From contig BJFQ01000003.1 in assembly GCA_014189895.1 (NCBI GenBank), forward strand, positions 20,100 to 84,099: a stretch of DNA of 64,000 bases. The letters are read 5' to 3'. The stretch's first letter is position 1. The number at the start of each line of letters is the position of its first letter. Under the pieces are notes generated by a model that searched no databases, was not told the origin of the DNA, and saw nothing but the letters and a program-made list of their open reading frames with translations. This document shows positions 8,588 through 16,827 of this stretch, piece by piece. The DNA is from Acidobacteriota bacterium (GTDB taxonomy: Bacteria; Acidobacteriota; Holophagae; Holophagales; Holophagaceae). A program made the translations under genes and the position numbers.

Positions 8588-9835
8588 TTAGGGGTTTCGA
8601 TTCAAGATTTCTCTACGCAATAAGTCCAGGGCCAAGGCGGATGAACGTGTTTGTATATCCAGGCGACTCCCGTGAAGATGAAATTTCTTTGTAGTACCCC
8701 ACGCCTTCCCTGCAATGGCAATGTGGCCTTCGCCAAGCAATTCCTTCGAATAACTGTCTAATTGAGGACCTGCATTTCCCGTAATGGCGATACTGTAGGT
8801 GCTCTCAGATTTTATTTGGAGGGAGGACGCCATCTCCATGGCGACAGCCTCGCTGGTGGGTCCATTTAATTGAAGCATTTCTTCGGAAATACCTAAGAGT
8901 TCTTTTTTGAGTTTAGATGAATAAACAACTGCTCCTCCTACCAAGACCGTTGAGGCACCAGGGATTGCGCATAGGCGCGAAGCGATTAAACCTCCAGTCA
9001 TACTCTCTGCAAGAGAAAGGGTTTCCGAACGATCCTTTAAAAGTTTCAGAAGCGTTGATTCAAGTGTTGTATCACCGAGACCAACCAGATCATCGGCCAG
9101 CAAGGTTACAAACTCGCTTGAGATGGTCTCTAGATACTCGATAGAAGTGTGAGATACCAGGAATTCAACTTGGGATAGGTTGGCAAGAATAGTCCATTCT
9201 GCCTCTGCGTATTTCGCCCTGAATGGTTCTGTACGATCATTCAGGGTACTTTCCGGGACACCTGCAGTCACGAATCTTCGGGTCTGTACTTTCCCAAGGC
9301 CCTGAAGGGAGGCCTCTATTTGGGGGTGAATGAAGGTGTTCCAAATCACCTGGAGTTCTCGGGGAACTCCCGGTAAAAAGAAAAAAACCTTCTCTGTATT
9401 TTTCGCTTGCAGCGTGAGCTTAATCCCGGGTGCCGTTCCTAGTTCATTAGTGAGGGAAACAGCACCTTTCGGTAAATAAGCTTGCTTTAAGTTGCTCGGG
9501 GCGATTTCTCTTCCTCTTGATTTAAAGAACTGAGTAATTTCCAAGGCGATGGATTCGTGATATTCGAGAGGGACATCAAAGGCGTCAGCAATAGCATCCC
9601 GGGTTAAATCATCAAAGGTTGGGCCCAAGCCGCCACATACAATAACAAGATCACTCCGATCGAAACTTTCTTTTAATATCTTGACAATTTCTTCTCGGAC
9701 GTCGCCCACAATACTTTTTCGTCTGAAGAATAAACCCAATGTCTTCAGTTTCTCTGCAACCCAAGTTGAATTTGAATCTTGACGACGATGATTAAGAAGT
9801 TCAGACCCAATAGCAATAAATTCAATGGCTTTCAT
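8588..9835 (-). CDS. cinA: CinA-family protein (molybdopterin-like domain plus NMN amidohydrolase domain)
   Basis: A 415-residue two-domain protein. The N-terminal MoCF-like domain (about 1-170) contains GSELL, the VCGGLGPTFDDLT block and the FFLPGVPREL segment. This domain is linked to ADP-ribose pyrophosphatase activity in some CinA proteins. The C-terminal CinA domain (about 255-412) has SLAESMTGGLIASRL and the AITGNAGP motif, typical of nicotinamide mononucleotide deamidase (PncC). The likely role is pyridine-nucleotide salvage in the cytoplasm. It is the first gene of the minus-strand block reading through plsY and gpsA. Confidence 0.93.
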   Translation of the reverse strand: MKAIEFIAIGSELLNHRRQDSNSTWVAEKLKTLGLFFRRKSIVGDVREEIVKILKESFDRSDLVIVCGGLGPTFDDLTRDAIADAFDVPLEYHESIALEITQFFKSRGREIAPSNLKQAYLPKGAVSLTNELGTAPGIKLTLQAKNTEKVFFFLPGVPRELQVIWNTFIHPQIEASLQGLGKVQTRRFVTAGVPESTLNDRTEPFRAKYAEAEWTILANLSQVEFLVSHTSIEYLETISSEFVTLLADDLVGLGDTTLESTLLKLLKDRSETLSLAESMTGGLIASRLCAIPGASTVLVGGAVVYSSKLKKELLGISEEMLQLNGPTSEAVAMEMASSLQIKSESTYSIAITGNAGPQLDSYSKELLGEGHIAIAGKAWGTTKKFHLHGSRLDIQTRSSALALDLLRREILNRNP

Positions 9836-9870
9836 AAATTGAGTTTATCCTACAGCAGAAAGGGGGCTGT

Positions 9871-10155
9871 ATGATTATCCCGAGTCTTGATGATCTGATC
9901 ATTGGGGATGATGGTGAGGGGTTCATCGAAGAACTAGGACGCGATTTTGTCTATTCAGGAGGATGGTGTACGGCCTTTTTTGTGATTCGTACAAGAAAAG
10001 ATCCCGAAGCGTCTTGGGGCACGTCTCTTCTTTGGGTTCATCGTTATCAAAAAGTGCATGAGGGTTGGAAGTTGATGGCCAAAGTACATCTGACTCATGA
10101 AAATCAAATGGAGGCTCTCCGGGGCTTACTTGCGGGTCTACAAGAGTCTAAATAA
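9871..10155 (+). CDS. Small protein of unknown function
   Basis: A 94-residue soluble protein that I do not recognise. It has an acidic N-terminus (several Asp and Glu in residues 7-25), two tryptophan-rich strands around residues 32 and 51-56, and an alpha-helical C-terminus. There is no signal peptide, membrane helix or cysteine cluster. It is divergent from cinA and 61 bases upstream of the CDGSH gene on the same strand, so the two may share a transcript. Coding is supported by the AGAAAGGGGG stretch just upstream of its ATG and by the clean fit between neighbours. Confidence 0.6.
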   Translation: MIIPSLDDLIIGDDGEGFIEELGRDFVYSGGWCTAFFVIRTRKDPEASWGTSLLWVHRYQKVHEGWKLMAKVHLTHENQMEALRGLLAGLQESK

Positions 10156-10215
10156 TATTTTATTCAAAATCCCTTTCCAATCCTACACTCAAAGTTAATC
10201 CTTCGGGGAGTTGCT

Positions 10216-10452
10216 ATGAAACCAGAAATCGTACAAAAGTGTCCTTTTGCTGTCGAAGTGACCGAAGGACAGACTTATTATTGGTGCTCCTGTGGGCTTA
10301 GCAAAAAACAACCTTTTTGCGATGGCGGACATCAGGGAACTGAGTTTAGGCCTACGCCTTACAAGGCTACAGAAACCAAAATAGTTCAGTTTTGTGGCTG
10401 TAAACACTCGAAAAATGGTGTGCTTTGTGACGGTTCTCACTCATCAATTTAA
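10216..10452 (+). CDS. Tandem CDGSH iron-sulfur protein
   Basis: A 78-residue protein with two CDGSH-type motifs. Each binds a [2Fe-2S] cluster through three cysteines and one histidine. Domain 1 uses Cys24, Cys26, Cys35 and His39 (PFCDGGH). Domain 2 uses Cys60, Cys62, Cys71 and His75 (LCDGSH). This double arrangement resembles the mitochondrial MiNT/CISD3 type and its bacterial relatives, thought to act in redox or cluster transfer. There is no membrane anchor. The gene is convergent with the DinB-fold gene and overlaps it by four bases. Confidence 0.92.
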   Translation: MKPEIVQKCPFAVEVTEGQTYYWCSCGLSKKQPFCDGGHQGTEFRPTPYKATETKIVQFCGCKHSKNGVLCDGSHSSI

Positions 10453-10976
10453 CCGGGAAAGTATCGGTCATCTAGGATTTTCATATGGTGAGCCACGTGA
10501 CCTACATGAACGTAAGTTAGATCATTTGCAGATATCTGGTATGAGGAAACTTCACCTTTTTTCGAAATATCTTGGAAGTTGAGACTTGTAAGAAAGCAGA
10601 TAGTTGAGGCTCTGGAAGAATGCCAATCTGCTACTAAATCATCTAGGGATCTTTCGTCTGCTCGTGATGTTGACATCACGTGGTCCTGATCCAAGGAAGG
10701 AAGAGGATTACCCAAATCTCGTGAAATGGACATGATGCGAAAAAGCATAATGCGTTCCCAATCGATTATATGGACCAGCATTTCGAAGAGAGACCATTTG
10801 TCTTTCTCGTACCTAAAGTTGCCCTTATTTTTATAGATTTCTCGACTGAGCAGGTCTAGTTGTAGCCTTTGTTCCTCGAGGGTAGTCAAAAGGGGTATCT
10901 CGGGATCCAATAGCTGGAGATAGTTGCGGTGGTATGTAGATAGTTTTTGAAGGTCAGGATACGTGAAAAAACCCAT
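10449..10976 (-). CDS. DinB/YfiT-superfamily protein
   Basis: A 175-residue four-helix-bundle protein of the DinB/YfiT superfamily, whose members often bind a metal through three histidines. The family blocks KWSLFEMLVHIIDWER (with His69) and HVGHVAHH (His157, His160, His163, His164) are clear. Known members include thiol-dependent S-transferases such as BstA, which uses bacillithiol, and mycothiol-dependent enzymes. The bacillithiol genes bshC and bshB lie 1 kb away, so a bacillithiol-dependent transferase is a reasonable but unproven guess. It is transcribed alone, leftward. Confidence 0.85.
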   Translation of the reverse strand: MGFFTYPDLQKLSTYHRNYLQLLDPEIPLLTTLEEQRLQLDLLSREIYKNKGNFRYEKDKWSLFEMLVHIIDWERIMLFRIMSISRDLGNPLPSLDQDHVMSTSRADERSLDDLVADWHSSRASTICFLTSLNFQDISKKGEVSSYQISANDLTYVHVGHVAHHMKILDDRYFPG

Positions 10977-11056
10977 AAGAGCCCTTATATTGGTCGCAAG
11001 CCTAAAGTCTCTATCCTTCTAGGATTACACGCAACGTTTCTTTTTTTTACGCCGAC

Positions 11057-11077
11057 TTATCCACAGACTTTTCCACA
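11057..11077 (+). promoter_or_regulatory. Two tandem DnaA-box-like 9-mers
   Basis: The perfect consensus DnaA box TTATCCACA is at 11057-11065. A second box-like 9-mer, TTTTCCACA, is at 11069-11077, in the same orientation with a 12-base start-to-start spacing. They lie in the 191-base gap between the DinB-fold gene and the Fis-like gene, next to a T-rich run (11040-11048). Genes left of this point up to 9.8 kb read leftward; genes from 12 to 19.7 kb read rightward. This could be a DnaA-controlled promoter for the Fis-like gene or part of an origin. No dnaA, dnaN, rpmH or mnmG is nearby. Confidence 0.5.
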
Positions 11078-11167
11078 ATTGGCAGGGTCTTCAGAAGGAA
11101 AAACTTATTTGATTTTTGTTAGCGTGATGGTAATTTTTCTATTCCAAAGTCTTTGAGGAGTTAAGCC

Positions 11168-11416
11168 ATGAGAGAACAACTTCGTGAACTGATTGCAGAA
11201 ATGATGAGGGGTGGTATTTCTCTCGATTTGGCCAAGAAAGAATTTGAAAAACTTTATCTAGAAGAAGTCTTGGCGGCTAATGATGGTAATCAAAGCGCTG
11301 CAGCTCGCGAGTTAGGTATACACCGGAATACCCTTTCAAAGAAGCTGGTTGCCACCCAATCGAAGATGCGCCAGCAACCCACCATCAATCGAATGGGCGC
11401 CCATAGCCACAATTAA
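11168..11416 (+). CDS. Stand-alone Fis-type helix-turn-helix protein
   Basis: An 82-residue DNA-binding protein. Residues about 26-60 form the Fis-type C-terminal helix-turn-helix seen in NtrC-type activators, with the GNQSAAARELGIHRNTLSKK core (40-59). No receiver or AAA domain is attached, so it probably binds DNA alone, as a nucleoid-type or local regulator. A strong GAGGAG lies seven bases before the ATG. Two DnaA-box-like sites lie about 90-110 bases upstream. The basic tail (61-82) has no known motif. Confidence 0.82.
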   Translation: MREQLRELIAEMMRGGISLDLAKKEFEKLYLEEVLAANDGNQSAAARELGIHRNTLSKKLVATQSKMRQQPTINRMGAHSHN

Positions 11417-11419
11417 GAC

Positions 11420-11902
11420 CTAAAGGGCCTTAATATGGCCTTCAGTCCAGAGAGGCTGAGCGCTAATACGGTTCAGAACCTTTAACACCGCTAAAAATGG
11501 GGTTTGAGAGGCAGTTGATCTAACGTAAGCCCGTGGCCCCTGCTCCACTTTGACGAGGGTTACCTCTAGCGGTCTACCGATGTCTGGATGCAGGGCCAAA
11601 AGTTGGTTCATTTGAAACAAAGGGAATGAAAGAATCCAAGGATCTATATTCATGTTCGAAGCGCCATCAACTAGAGAACCGATTTCTCTAGGTTGAAAAA
11701 AAAGTAAATGTAATTTTTTTTCTAAATCGACATGTTTCCAAATTAAAAAGGGCGGAAGATTTCCTAAAACTATTCCTCCCTTAGCCGCAGAAGGCAGTGG
11801 CGTAACCGTAAAGCCCGTTAAGTCCGCTAATTCCATCGCGAGACGTTCAAGCGAGGGGGCCGAGGGGACAATCCAGGGCTCAAGTTCTTGGTCAAAAAAC
11901 AA
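11420..11902 (-). CDS. Protein of unknown function
   Basis: A 160-residue protein that I do not recognise. It looks soluble, with alternating hydrophobic strands and a WILSFPLFQMNQLL segment around residues 88-101. There is no signal peptide, membrane helix, cysteine cluster or nucleotide loop. It is convergent with the Fis-like gene (three-base gap) and divergent from bshC. An uninterrupted frame of this length in a tight gene arrangement supports real coding. A link with either neighbour is not evident. Confidence 0.55.
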   Translation of the reverse strand: MFFDQELEPWIVPSAPSLERLAMELADLTGFTVTPLPSAAKGGIVLGNLPPFLIWKHVDLEKKLHLLFFQPREIGSLVDGASNMNIDPWILSFPLFQMNQLLALHPDIGRPLEVTLVKVEQGPRAYVRSTASQTPFLAVLKVLNRISAQPLWTEGHIKAL

Positions 11903-11993
11903 ATTAACTCCCTAAAATTAGGCCTCAGTAAGGAATGTGCTCCAAGAAGAGGATGCTGCTCTTACTGCCTTCTTTGAAGGGTAAACTTAAAAG

Positions 11994-13169
11994 ATGGAAA
12001 AAAACATTCCTTTAGTTCTAACGGGACAGCAGATTGGCGTTGGCTGGTCTCCCGCCCTCAGTGTCATCAAAGCTCTCGTGGCTCTTGATGAGGCTAAGCG
12101 ATTGGGTGGTGAAGCTATTTTTTGGATGGCCGACGAAGATCATGATGCGGTTGAAGTATCGAGAACCGCTCTTCGAAAAGACGGAAGAATCCTCAAAGTA
12201 CAATTCGAATTTGATCAAAACCCACAAACTTCAGCCGCGTGGTTTCCATTTGACGACAAGCACCAAAGGCAGGCCATAGATCTGTGGGGATCTTCAATCC
12301 CAACCCCACAAGAGCCTACTTTGAGAGGACACTTTGAAGCCCTCGGTCAGCCCCTTAAGAAACTAGGGCTTTCTTTCTTTTCTCCCACGCGCGATATCGA
12401 TCGTTTCAAACTGAACGCTATCCTTCGGGATTGGAGAGAACTGAATTTAGAATCGAAACTGAATCAGACTTACCAAGATTTATCTCGTCAAGGAATCGAA
12501 TGTTCGATAGACCCGTCTAAGCAGTCCACTTGGTTTTCTCTAAACCCCATTAGCGGACAGCGCCTTCGCCTAGAGCCTGCAAATCCTCTAGGGGCCGAGC
12601 TTTGGCTCAGTCCTGGGGCCGCCCTGCGTCCTCTTCTGCAATCTCACTTGCTAAATGTACACACCGTCGTCGTAGGCCCATCGGAACTATCTTACTGGCA
12701 ACTTGTTGATCCCCTATGGGAACTACTTCAAATTAAAAAGCCCACTCTCAAACTGAGGCCTTCGTTATGGAGTATTCCCTCCCATTGTTCCGTGGAGGCT
12801 GATCAAATTCCTCTTCTTCGCCAAGGGAATTGGCAAGCCTTATTACCGGCAGGGGCGCCTCTACCCTCAGAATCTTTTACGCTCACCACGAATCCAAATT
12901 GGGATCCAGATACCCGTTCAAGAATTGATCAAGAATTACAAAGAACCAAAGAGCGTTTAGAAAAGATCGATCGAAAAATTCAACGCGTCTTGCTCCATAA
13001 GGCACTAGGCGAAGACCCAGAAATCCTTCAGCAATATCTTTTCCCTTTAGGCAGAGATCAAGAGCGTATTTTATCGGGAGCTTCTTGGCTGCTAGACCCT
13101 TCAATGCTGACCCGTCTAACGGAATCACTATCGAAGGCTTCCCCTGTTGTCATAATGAAAGAACTATGA
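11994..13169 (+). CDS. bshC: Bacillithiol synthase BshC, short form
   Basis: BshC joins cysteine to GlcN-malate, the last step of bacillithiol synthesis in the cytoplasm. The family hallmarks are present: GQQ (residues 11-13) near the nucleotide-binding region, and the FWMADEDHD block (43-51). A coiled-coil helix occupies about 300-345, and a GAELWLSPGAALRPLLQ segment lies near 200. At 391 residues it is markedly shorter than Bacillus BshC (about 540), mainly because it begins almost at the GQQ motif, which lies about 90 residues in for Bacillus. No upstream extension of the frame exists. It overlaps bshB by four bases. Confidence 0.88.
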   Translation: MEKNIPLVLTGQQIGVGWSPALSVIKALVALDEAKRLGGEAIFWMADEDHDAVEVSRTALRKDGRILKVQFEFDQNPQTSAAWFPFDDKHQRQAIDLWGSSIPTPQEPTLRGHFEALGQPLKKLGLSFFSPTRDIDRFKLNAILRDWRELNLESKLNQTYQDLSRQGIECSIDPSKQSTWFSLNPISGQRLRLEPANPLGAELWLSPGAALRPLLQSHLLNVHTVVVGPSELSYWQLVDPLWELLQIKKPTLKLRPSLWSIPSHCSVEADQIPLLRQGNWQALLPAGAPLPSESFTLTTNPNWDPDTRSRIDQELQRTKERLEKIDRKIQRVLLHKALGEDPEILQQYLFPLGRDQERILSGASWLLDPSMLTRLTESLSKASPVVIMKEL

Positions 13170-13876
13170 GTCATTCCTTTGATCTACTAGTTATTGGAGC
13201 TCACCCTGATGATGCTGAAATTCATTCAGGGGGGCTTATTGCCTTAGCCTCGTCTAAGCACATGAAGACGGCCATCCTCGATTTGACCGAAGGGGAACTG
13301 GGTAGTCGAGGTGATCGCAATCTCCGCAAACAAGAATCACATGAAGCTGCGGAAATTTTAGGCTGCCAGCGCTTCAATCTTCAACTTCCTGACGGCGGAA
13401 TCCTGGATACTCCAGCGCTCGTAGATCAAGTGGTAACTTTTATCCGTTTGCAACGCCCAAAAATCTGCGTCTTGCCCTCCCCTTTCGATCGCCATCCCGA
13501 CCATCGAAATGCGCACTCGCTTCTCCAAAGGGCTGTCTTTTTGTCTGGCCTCTCCCGTTACCCCAGTAATGAAAAACCCTGGAGACCTGAGGCAACCCTT
13601 TGGGTTGGTGGCGAAAATCCTCCTGTCCCCGAGGTCGTCGTCGATATTTCATCGGTATGGTCGCATAAAATAAAAGCTATCCAATCTTACCGAAGCCAGT
13701 TTGATCCTGATTTTGATGTGAGCCAAACTCGAATTTCACACCCCTCCTTCATGAGGGGTATTGAGGGTCGCTCCATGCATTGGGGGTCCCTAATTCAATC
13801 AGATCATGGTGAGTCCTTCTGGTTTGATAAGCCTATGCAGCCTGTTTTGATTAGTTTTTTGGATTCACTCAGGTGA
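13166..13876 (+). CDS. bshB1: Bacillithiol biosynthesis deacetylase BshB1
   Basis: A 236-residue PIG-L/LmbE-type zinc deacetylase. BshB removes the acetyl group from GlcNAc-malate, the second step of bacillithiol synthesis. Metal and catalytic residues are visible in GAHPDD (His13, Asp15, Asp16) and HPDH (110-113), with TEGELGSRG (41-49) characteristic of the BshB1 branch. The start ATG overlaps the bshC stop as ATGA. An earlier in-frame start would overlap bshC by about 80 bases and is rejected. bshA, for the first step, is not in the window. Confidence 0.92.
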   Translation: MSHSFDLLVIGAHPDDAEIHSGGLIALASSKHMKTAILDLTEGELGSRGDRNLRKQESHEAAEILGCQRFNLQLPDGGILDTPALVDQVVTFIRLQRPKICVLPSPFDRHPDHRNAHSLLQRAVFLSGLSRYPSNEKPWRPEATLWVGGENPPVPEVVVDISSVWSHKIKAIQSYRSQFDPDFDVSQTRISHPSFMRGIEGRSMHWGSLIQSDHGESFWFDKPMQPVLISFLDSLR

Positions 13877-14841
13877 AGCGCCTTGAATCACTTCTGCTGG
13901 GTCAAATCAAAGACCGAGGTGATCAAATTAAGGGAACTAAAGTTCTCGTTGCCTGTAGCGGTGGCGGTGATTCTATGGCTTTGCTCCATCTTCTCGTCGC
14001 TCTTCGTGCGAGTCTCCATTTAGAACTAAAAGTAGCGCATGTTGATCATCACCTTCGGCCAGAAAGCGCCGAAGACCGAAAGTTTGTTGAAGAAGAGGCA
14101 TTTCGTTTAGATCTTTCATTCTATTTCGAAGAACTTTCCCTTGCCAATGACTATAAGGGGGGGCTCGAAATGCAAGCCCGCGAGGCACGGTGGTCATGTC
14201 TGAACGAAATTGCTAAAAATCAAGGAGTTCGATGGATCGCCACGGGACATACTTTAGATGATCACACCGAGACCGTACTCATGCGGTTGGCTCGTGGTTC
14301 GGGCATGAGAGCGCTCACTCCACTCCCTGCATGCCAAAGCCCGCGCTGGTCTCCTTTAATTCAAATGACACGCCCTACCCTGAGATCTTATCTTTCAGAA
14401 AATAGGATCCCTTGGCGTGACGACCCCACCAATGTATTGCCCATTACTCCTCGTAATCGTTGGAGAACCATCCTAGAGTCTATCCGAGATGAATGTCCGA
14501 CATTCGATGAACATCTTTGGGATACTCATCGACAGAGTGAGTCTACCCTTGCGTTAGCTGAGCAATTTGTTCTGGCGTTAAGACCCAAGGCGTGGGACAT
14601 GGATCTTTCGACAAAATCTATTCTGTTTAAGGTGCGTGAATGGAACGAAACCGAGGTGGCCATGATTATGAACCTTGCTTTCAAGGAATGGGGGGATCTA
14701 AGAGAATCTAGACATCTGCAAAATCTTAGCCGATGGGTTTGCCAAGGACTGCACCATCAATCTGAAGCCTCCAATGGTGGCTATATTTTGCACCTACTGC
14801 CGGAGTCACAAGGCATGAGATTATATAAGGCGGGGGTCTAG
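13873..14841 (+). CDS. tilS: tRNA(Ile)-lysidine synthetase
   Basis: TilS uses ATP to attach lysine to C34 of the CAU-anticodon isoleucine tRNA, changing its decoding to AUA. The N-type ATP pyrophosphatase loop is SGGGDS (29-34). Also visible are AHVDHHLRPES (55-65) and TGHTLDDHTETVLMRLARGSG (about 117-137). At 322 residues it is the shorter type that lacks most of the C-terminal domains of E. coli TilS (432). It begins with GTG, overlapping bshB by four bases. The tilS-ftsH-folP-glmM order is widely conserved. Confidence 0.94.
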   Translation: MKRLESLLLGQIKDRGDQIKGTKVLVACSGGGDSMALLHLLVALRASLHLELKVAHVDHHLRPESAEDRKFVEEEAFRLDLSFYFEELSLANDYKGGLEMQAREARWSCLNEIAKNQGVRWIATGHTLDDHTETVLMRLARGSGMRALTPLPACQSPRWSPLIQMTRPTLRSYLSENRIPWRDDPTNVLPITPRNRWRTILESIRDECPTFDEHLWDTHRQSESTLALAEQFVLALRPKAWDMDLSTKSILFKVREWNETEVAMIMNLAFKEWGDLRESRHLQNLSRWVCQGLHHQSEASNGGYILHLLPESQGMRLYKAGV

Positions 14842-14851
14842 CGCCTAGCCG

Positions 14852-14870
14852 CTACCGATGAATGCGGTAG
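14852..14870 (+). other. Small hairpin between tilS and ftsH
   Basis: CTACCG (14852-14857) and CGGTAG (14865-14870) form a six-base-pair stem with a seven-base loop. The stem is directly followed by the ftsH ribosome-binding site and has no T-run. It could mark RNA processing or tune ftsH translation rather than terminate transcription. Confidence 0.4.
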
Positions 14871-14876
14871 TCCTCT

Positions 14877-14882
14877 AAGGAG
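14877..14882 (+). promoter_or_regulatory. Ribosome-binding site that selects a TTG start for ftsH
   Basis: AAGGAG ends six bases before TTG at 14889 but fifteen bases before the first ATG at 14898. The spacing therefore supports the TTG start. Confidence 0.6.
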
Positions 14883-14888
14883 TATTTT

Positions 14889-16826
14889 TTGAATTCAATG
14901 ATGAAAAGTGTTTTGGTGTGGGTGGGTATCGTCCTCTTGCTCCTTCTCGTCGTGCAAAATGTTCCCTCCGGAGCACGCACGCAAGAAATTCCTTTCTCTA
15001 CTTTCTACGTGGAGGGCCAGACAGGTAAATATCGATCTGTTTCACTGTCGGGTTTTGAAGTCGAAGGAACTTACAAGACTTCGTTTAAAAATAATAAAGG
15101 CGAGACCATTGAGCGCTTTAAAACGGTTACGCCTCCCATGCAGGATTTGGGTGCCAAGATTATGGCTTGGAAGCAAGATGGTCAACTCGAAGAATTCAAA
15201 GCCTCAAAGCCTAATGACAACAACAGTTGGTCCATGTACCTCCTGTTTTGGGGCCCGTTGATCGTCTTCGTAGTGCTCTGGTTTGTCTTTATGCGCCAGG
15301 CTCAAAACGGTGGCAATAAAGCCATGAGTTTCGGAAAAGCTCAAGCCAAGGGTTTGTCAAGCAACGCCAAGAAAATTACCTTCAACGATGTCGCCGGTTG
15401 CGACGAAGCCAAGGATGATCTGAAAGAAATTGTTGAGTTCCTCAAAGAGCCCTCTAAATTTGTAAAATTAGGAGGTCGTATTCCCAAGGGCGTACTTCTC
15501 GTAGGACCTCCAGGAACAGGAAAGACGTTGCTTGCTCGCGCCGTAGCGGGTGAGGCCAAAGTGCAATTTTTTAGTATCTCGGGTTCAGACTTTGTTGAAA
15601 TGTTCGTGGGAGTTGGAGCTAGTCGAGTCCGAGACCTCTTTGAACAAGGAAAGAAAAGTGCCCCTTGTATTATTTTTATCGATGAAATCGATGCAGTAGG
15701 TCGCCACCGAGGTGCAGGTCTTGGGGGTGGTCATGACGAACGTGAACAGACTTTGAATCAACTATTGGTTGAAATGGACGGATTCGAAGGTACCGAAGGT
15801 GTTATTCTCATTGCGGCGACCAATCGACCCGATGTCCTAGACCCTGCACTTCTGAGACCGGGGCGTTTCGATCGTCGAGTAGTAGTCGATCGACCTGATA
15901 TCAGGGGTCGTGTTTCCATCCTCAAGGTACATACCGTCAATAAGATTCCATTGGCTCCCGATGTCGATCTCGAAACTTTAGCGCGGGGCACTCCTGGCTT
16001 TGCCGGTGCGGACCTTGCCAATCTTTGCAATGAAGCTGCCCTCAATGCTGCGCGCTCCAACAAAGCTTGGGTAGAAATGATTGATTTTGAAAATGCAAAA
16101 GACAAAGTCTATATGGGGGCTGAACGTAGAAGTTTAGTAATGACAGACGAGGATAAAAAAATTACCGCTTATCACGAAGCAGGTCATACCGTTCTTGCCG
16201 CCGTCATAGAAGAAACAGACCCTCTCCATAAAGTCACCATTATCCCCCGTGGCCAGGCCCTAGGTGTAACGTGGCAGTTACCTGAGCGGGATCGCTTCAA
16301 TACTACAAAATCCTATATGGAAGCCCGCATTGCCATTTCTATGGGTGGTCGCATTGCTGAAGAAGTCTTCTTTAATCAATTCTCTACTGGAGCATCCAAC
16401 GATATCCAACAAGCCACCTCTCTTGCCAAATCCATGGTTACTAAGTACGGTATGAGCGAACGCCTTGGCCCTCTCAATTATGCGGGCGACCAAGGAGAAG
16501 TATTTATTGGCCGCGACTTTGGTCAACGACGAGATGTCTCTGAAGATACTGCCCGCTTGATTGACGCTGAGGTACGAGATATTGTTCATCGCAACTATGA
16601 AAAGGCTAAAAATATCATTCTTGAAAAGAAAACGCAGTTAATAGCAATTGCTGAATCCCTCTTGGCTCATGAAACGCTCACGGGTGAAGACATCAAACTA
16701 TTAATGATGGGAGGAACGTTGCCTCCAAGAAAAATAACAACTGATATTCCACCCGTAGATCCCACTCAACCTGACAATCTTGCTCTCGGTGAGAGCAACC
16801 TAGGCCAGGCTTTGAAACCTGTCTAA
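14889..16826 (+). CDS. ftsH: ATP-dependent zinc metalloprotease FtsH
   Basis: A 645-residue membrane-anchored AAA+ protease that extracts and degrades misfolded membrane proteins and some regulators. Helix 1 spans about 6-23, a periplasmic segment runs to about 115, and helix 2 spans about 116-136. The AAA domain has Walker A GPPGTGKT (206-213), Walker B IIFIDEID (261-268) and the second region of homology with [20 protein letters not shown] (311-330). The zinc protease site is HEAGH (429-433). It forms a hexamer in the inner membrane. The TTG start is chosen by the AAGGAG spacing. folP follows one base after the stop. Confidence 0.98.
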   Translation: MNSMMKSVLVWVGIVLLLLLVVQNVPSGARTQEIPFSTFYVEGQTGKYRSVSLSGFEVEGTYKTSFKNNKGETIERFKTVTPPMQDLGAKIMAWKQDGQLEEFKASKPNDNNSWSMYLLFWGPLIVFVVLWFVFMRQAQNGGNKAMSFGKAQAKGLSSNAKKITFNDVAGCDEAKDDLKEIVEFLKEPSKFVKLGGRIPKGVLLVGPPGTGKTLLARAVAGEAKVQFFSISGSDFVEMFVGVGASRVRDLFEQGKKSAPCIIFIDEIDAVGRHRGAGLGGGHDEREQTLNQLLVEMDGFEGTEGVILIAATNRPDVLDPALLRPGRFDRRVVVDRPDIRGRVSILKVHTVNKIPLAPDVDLETLARGTPGFAGADLANLCNEAALNAARSNKAWVEMIDFENAKDKVYMGAERRSLVMTDEDKKITAYHEAGHTVLAAVIEETDPLHKVTIIPRGQALGVTWQLPERDRFNTTKSYMEARIAISMGGRIAEEVFFNQFSTGASNDIQQATSLAKSMVTKYGMSERLGPLNYAGDQGEVFIGRDFGQRRDVSEDTARLIDAEVRDIVHRNYEKAKNIILEKKTQLIAIAESLLAHETLTGEDIKLLMMGGTLPPRKITTDIPPVDPTQPDNLALGESNLGQALKPV

Positions 16827-16827
16827 T

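Noticed and set aside
10947..11156. 69-codon frame crossing the DnaA-box-like sites
   Set aside because: It overlaps the start of the DinB-fold gene in antisense, lacks a ribosome-binding site and looks non-protein-like.
11040..11160. Firm call of a chromosomal replication origin
   Set aside because: Only two boxes, no clear unwinding element and no origin-type neighbours; kept as a finding, not a feature call.
14908..15261. 117-codon frame inside the start of ftsH
   Set aside because: Out of frame with a clear FtsH N-terminus; the composition reflects the shadowed gene.
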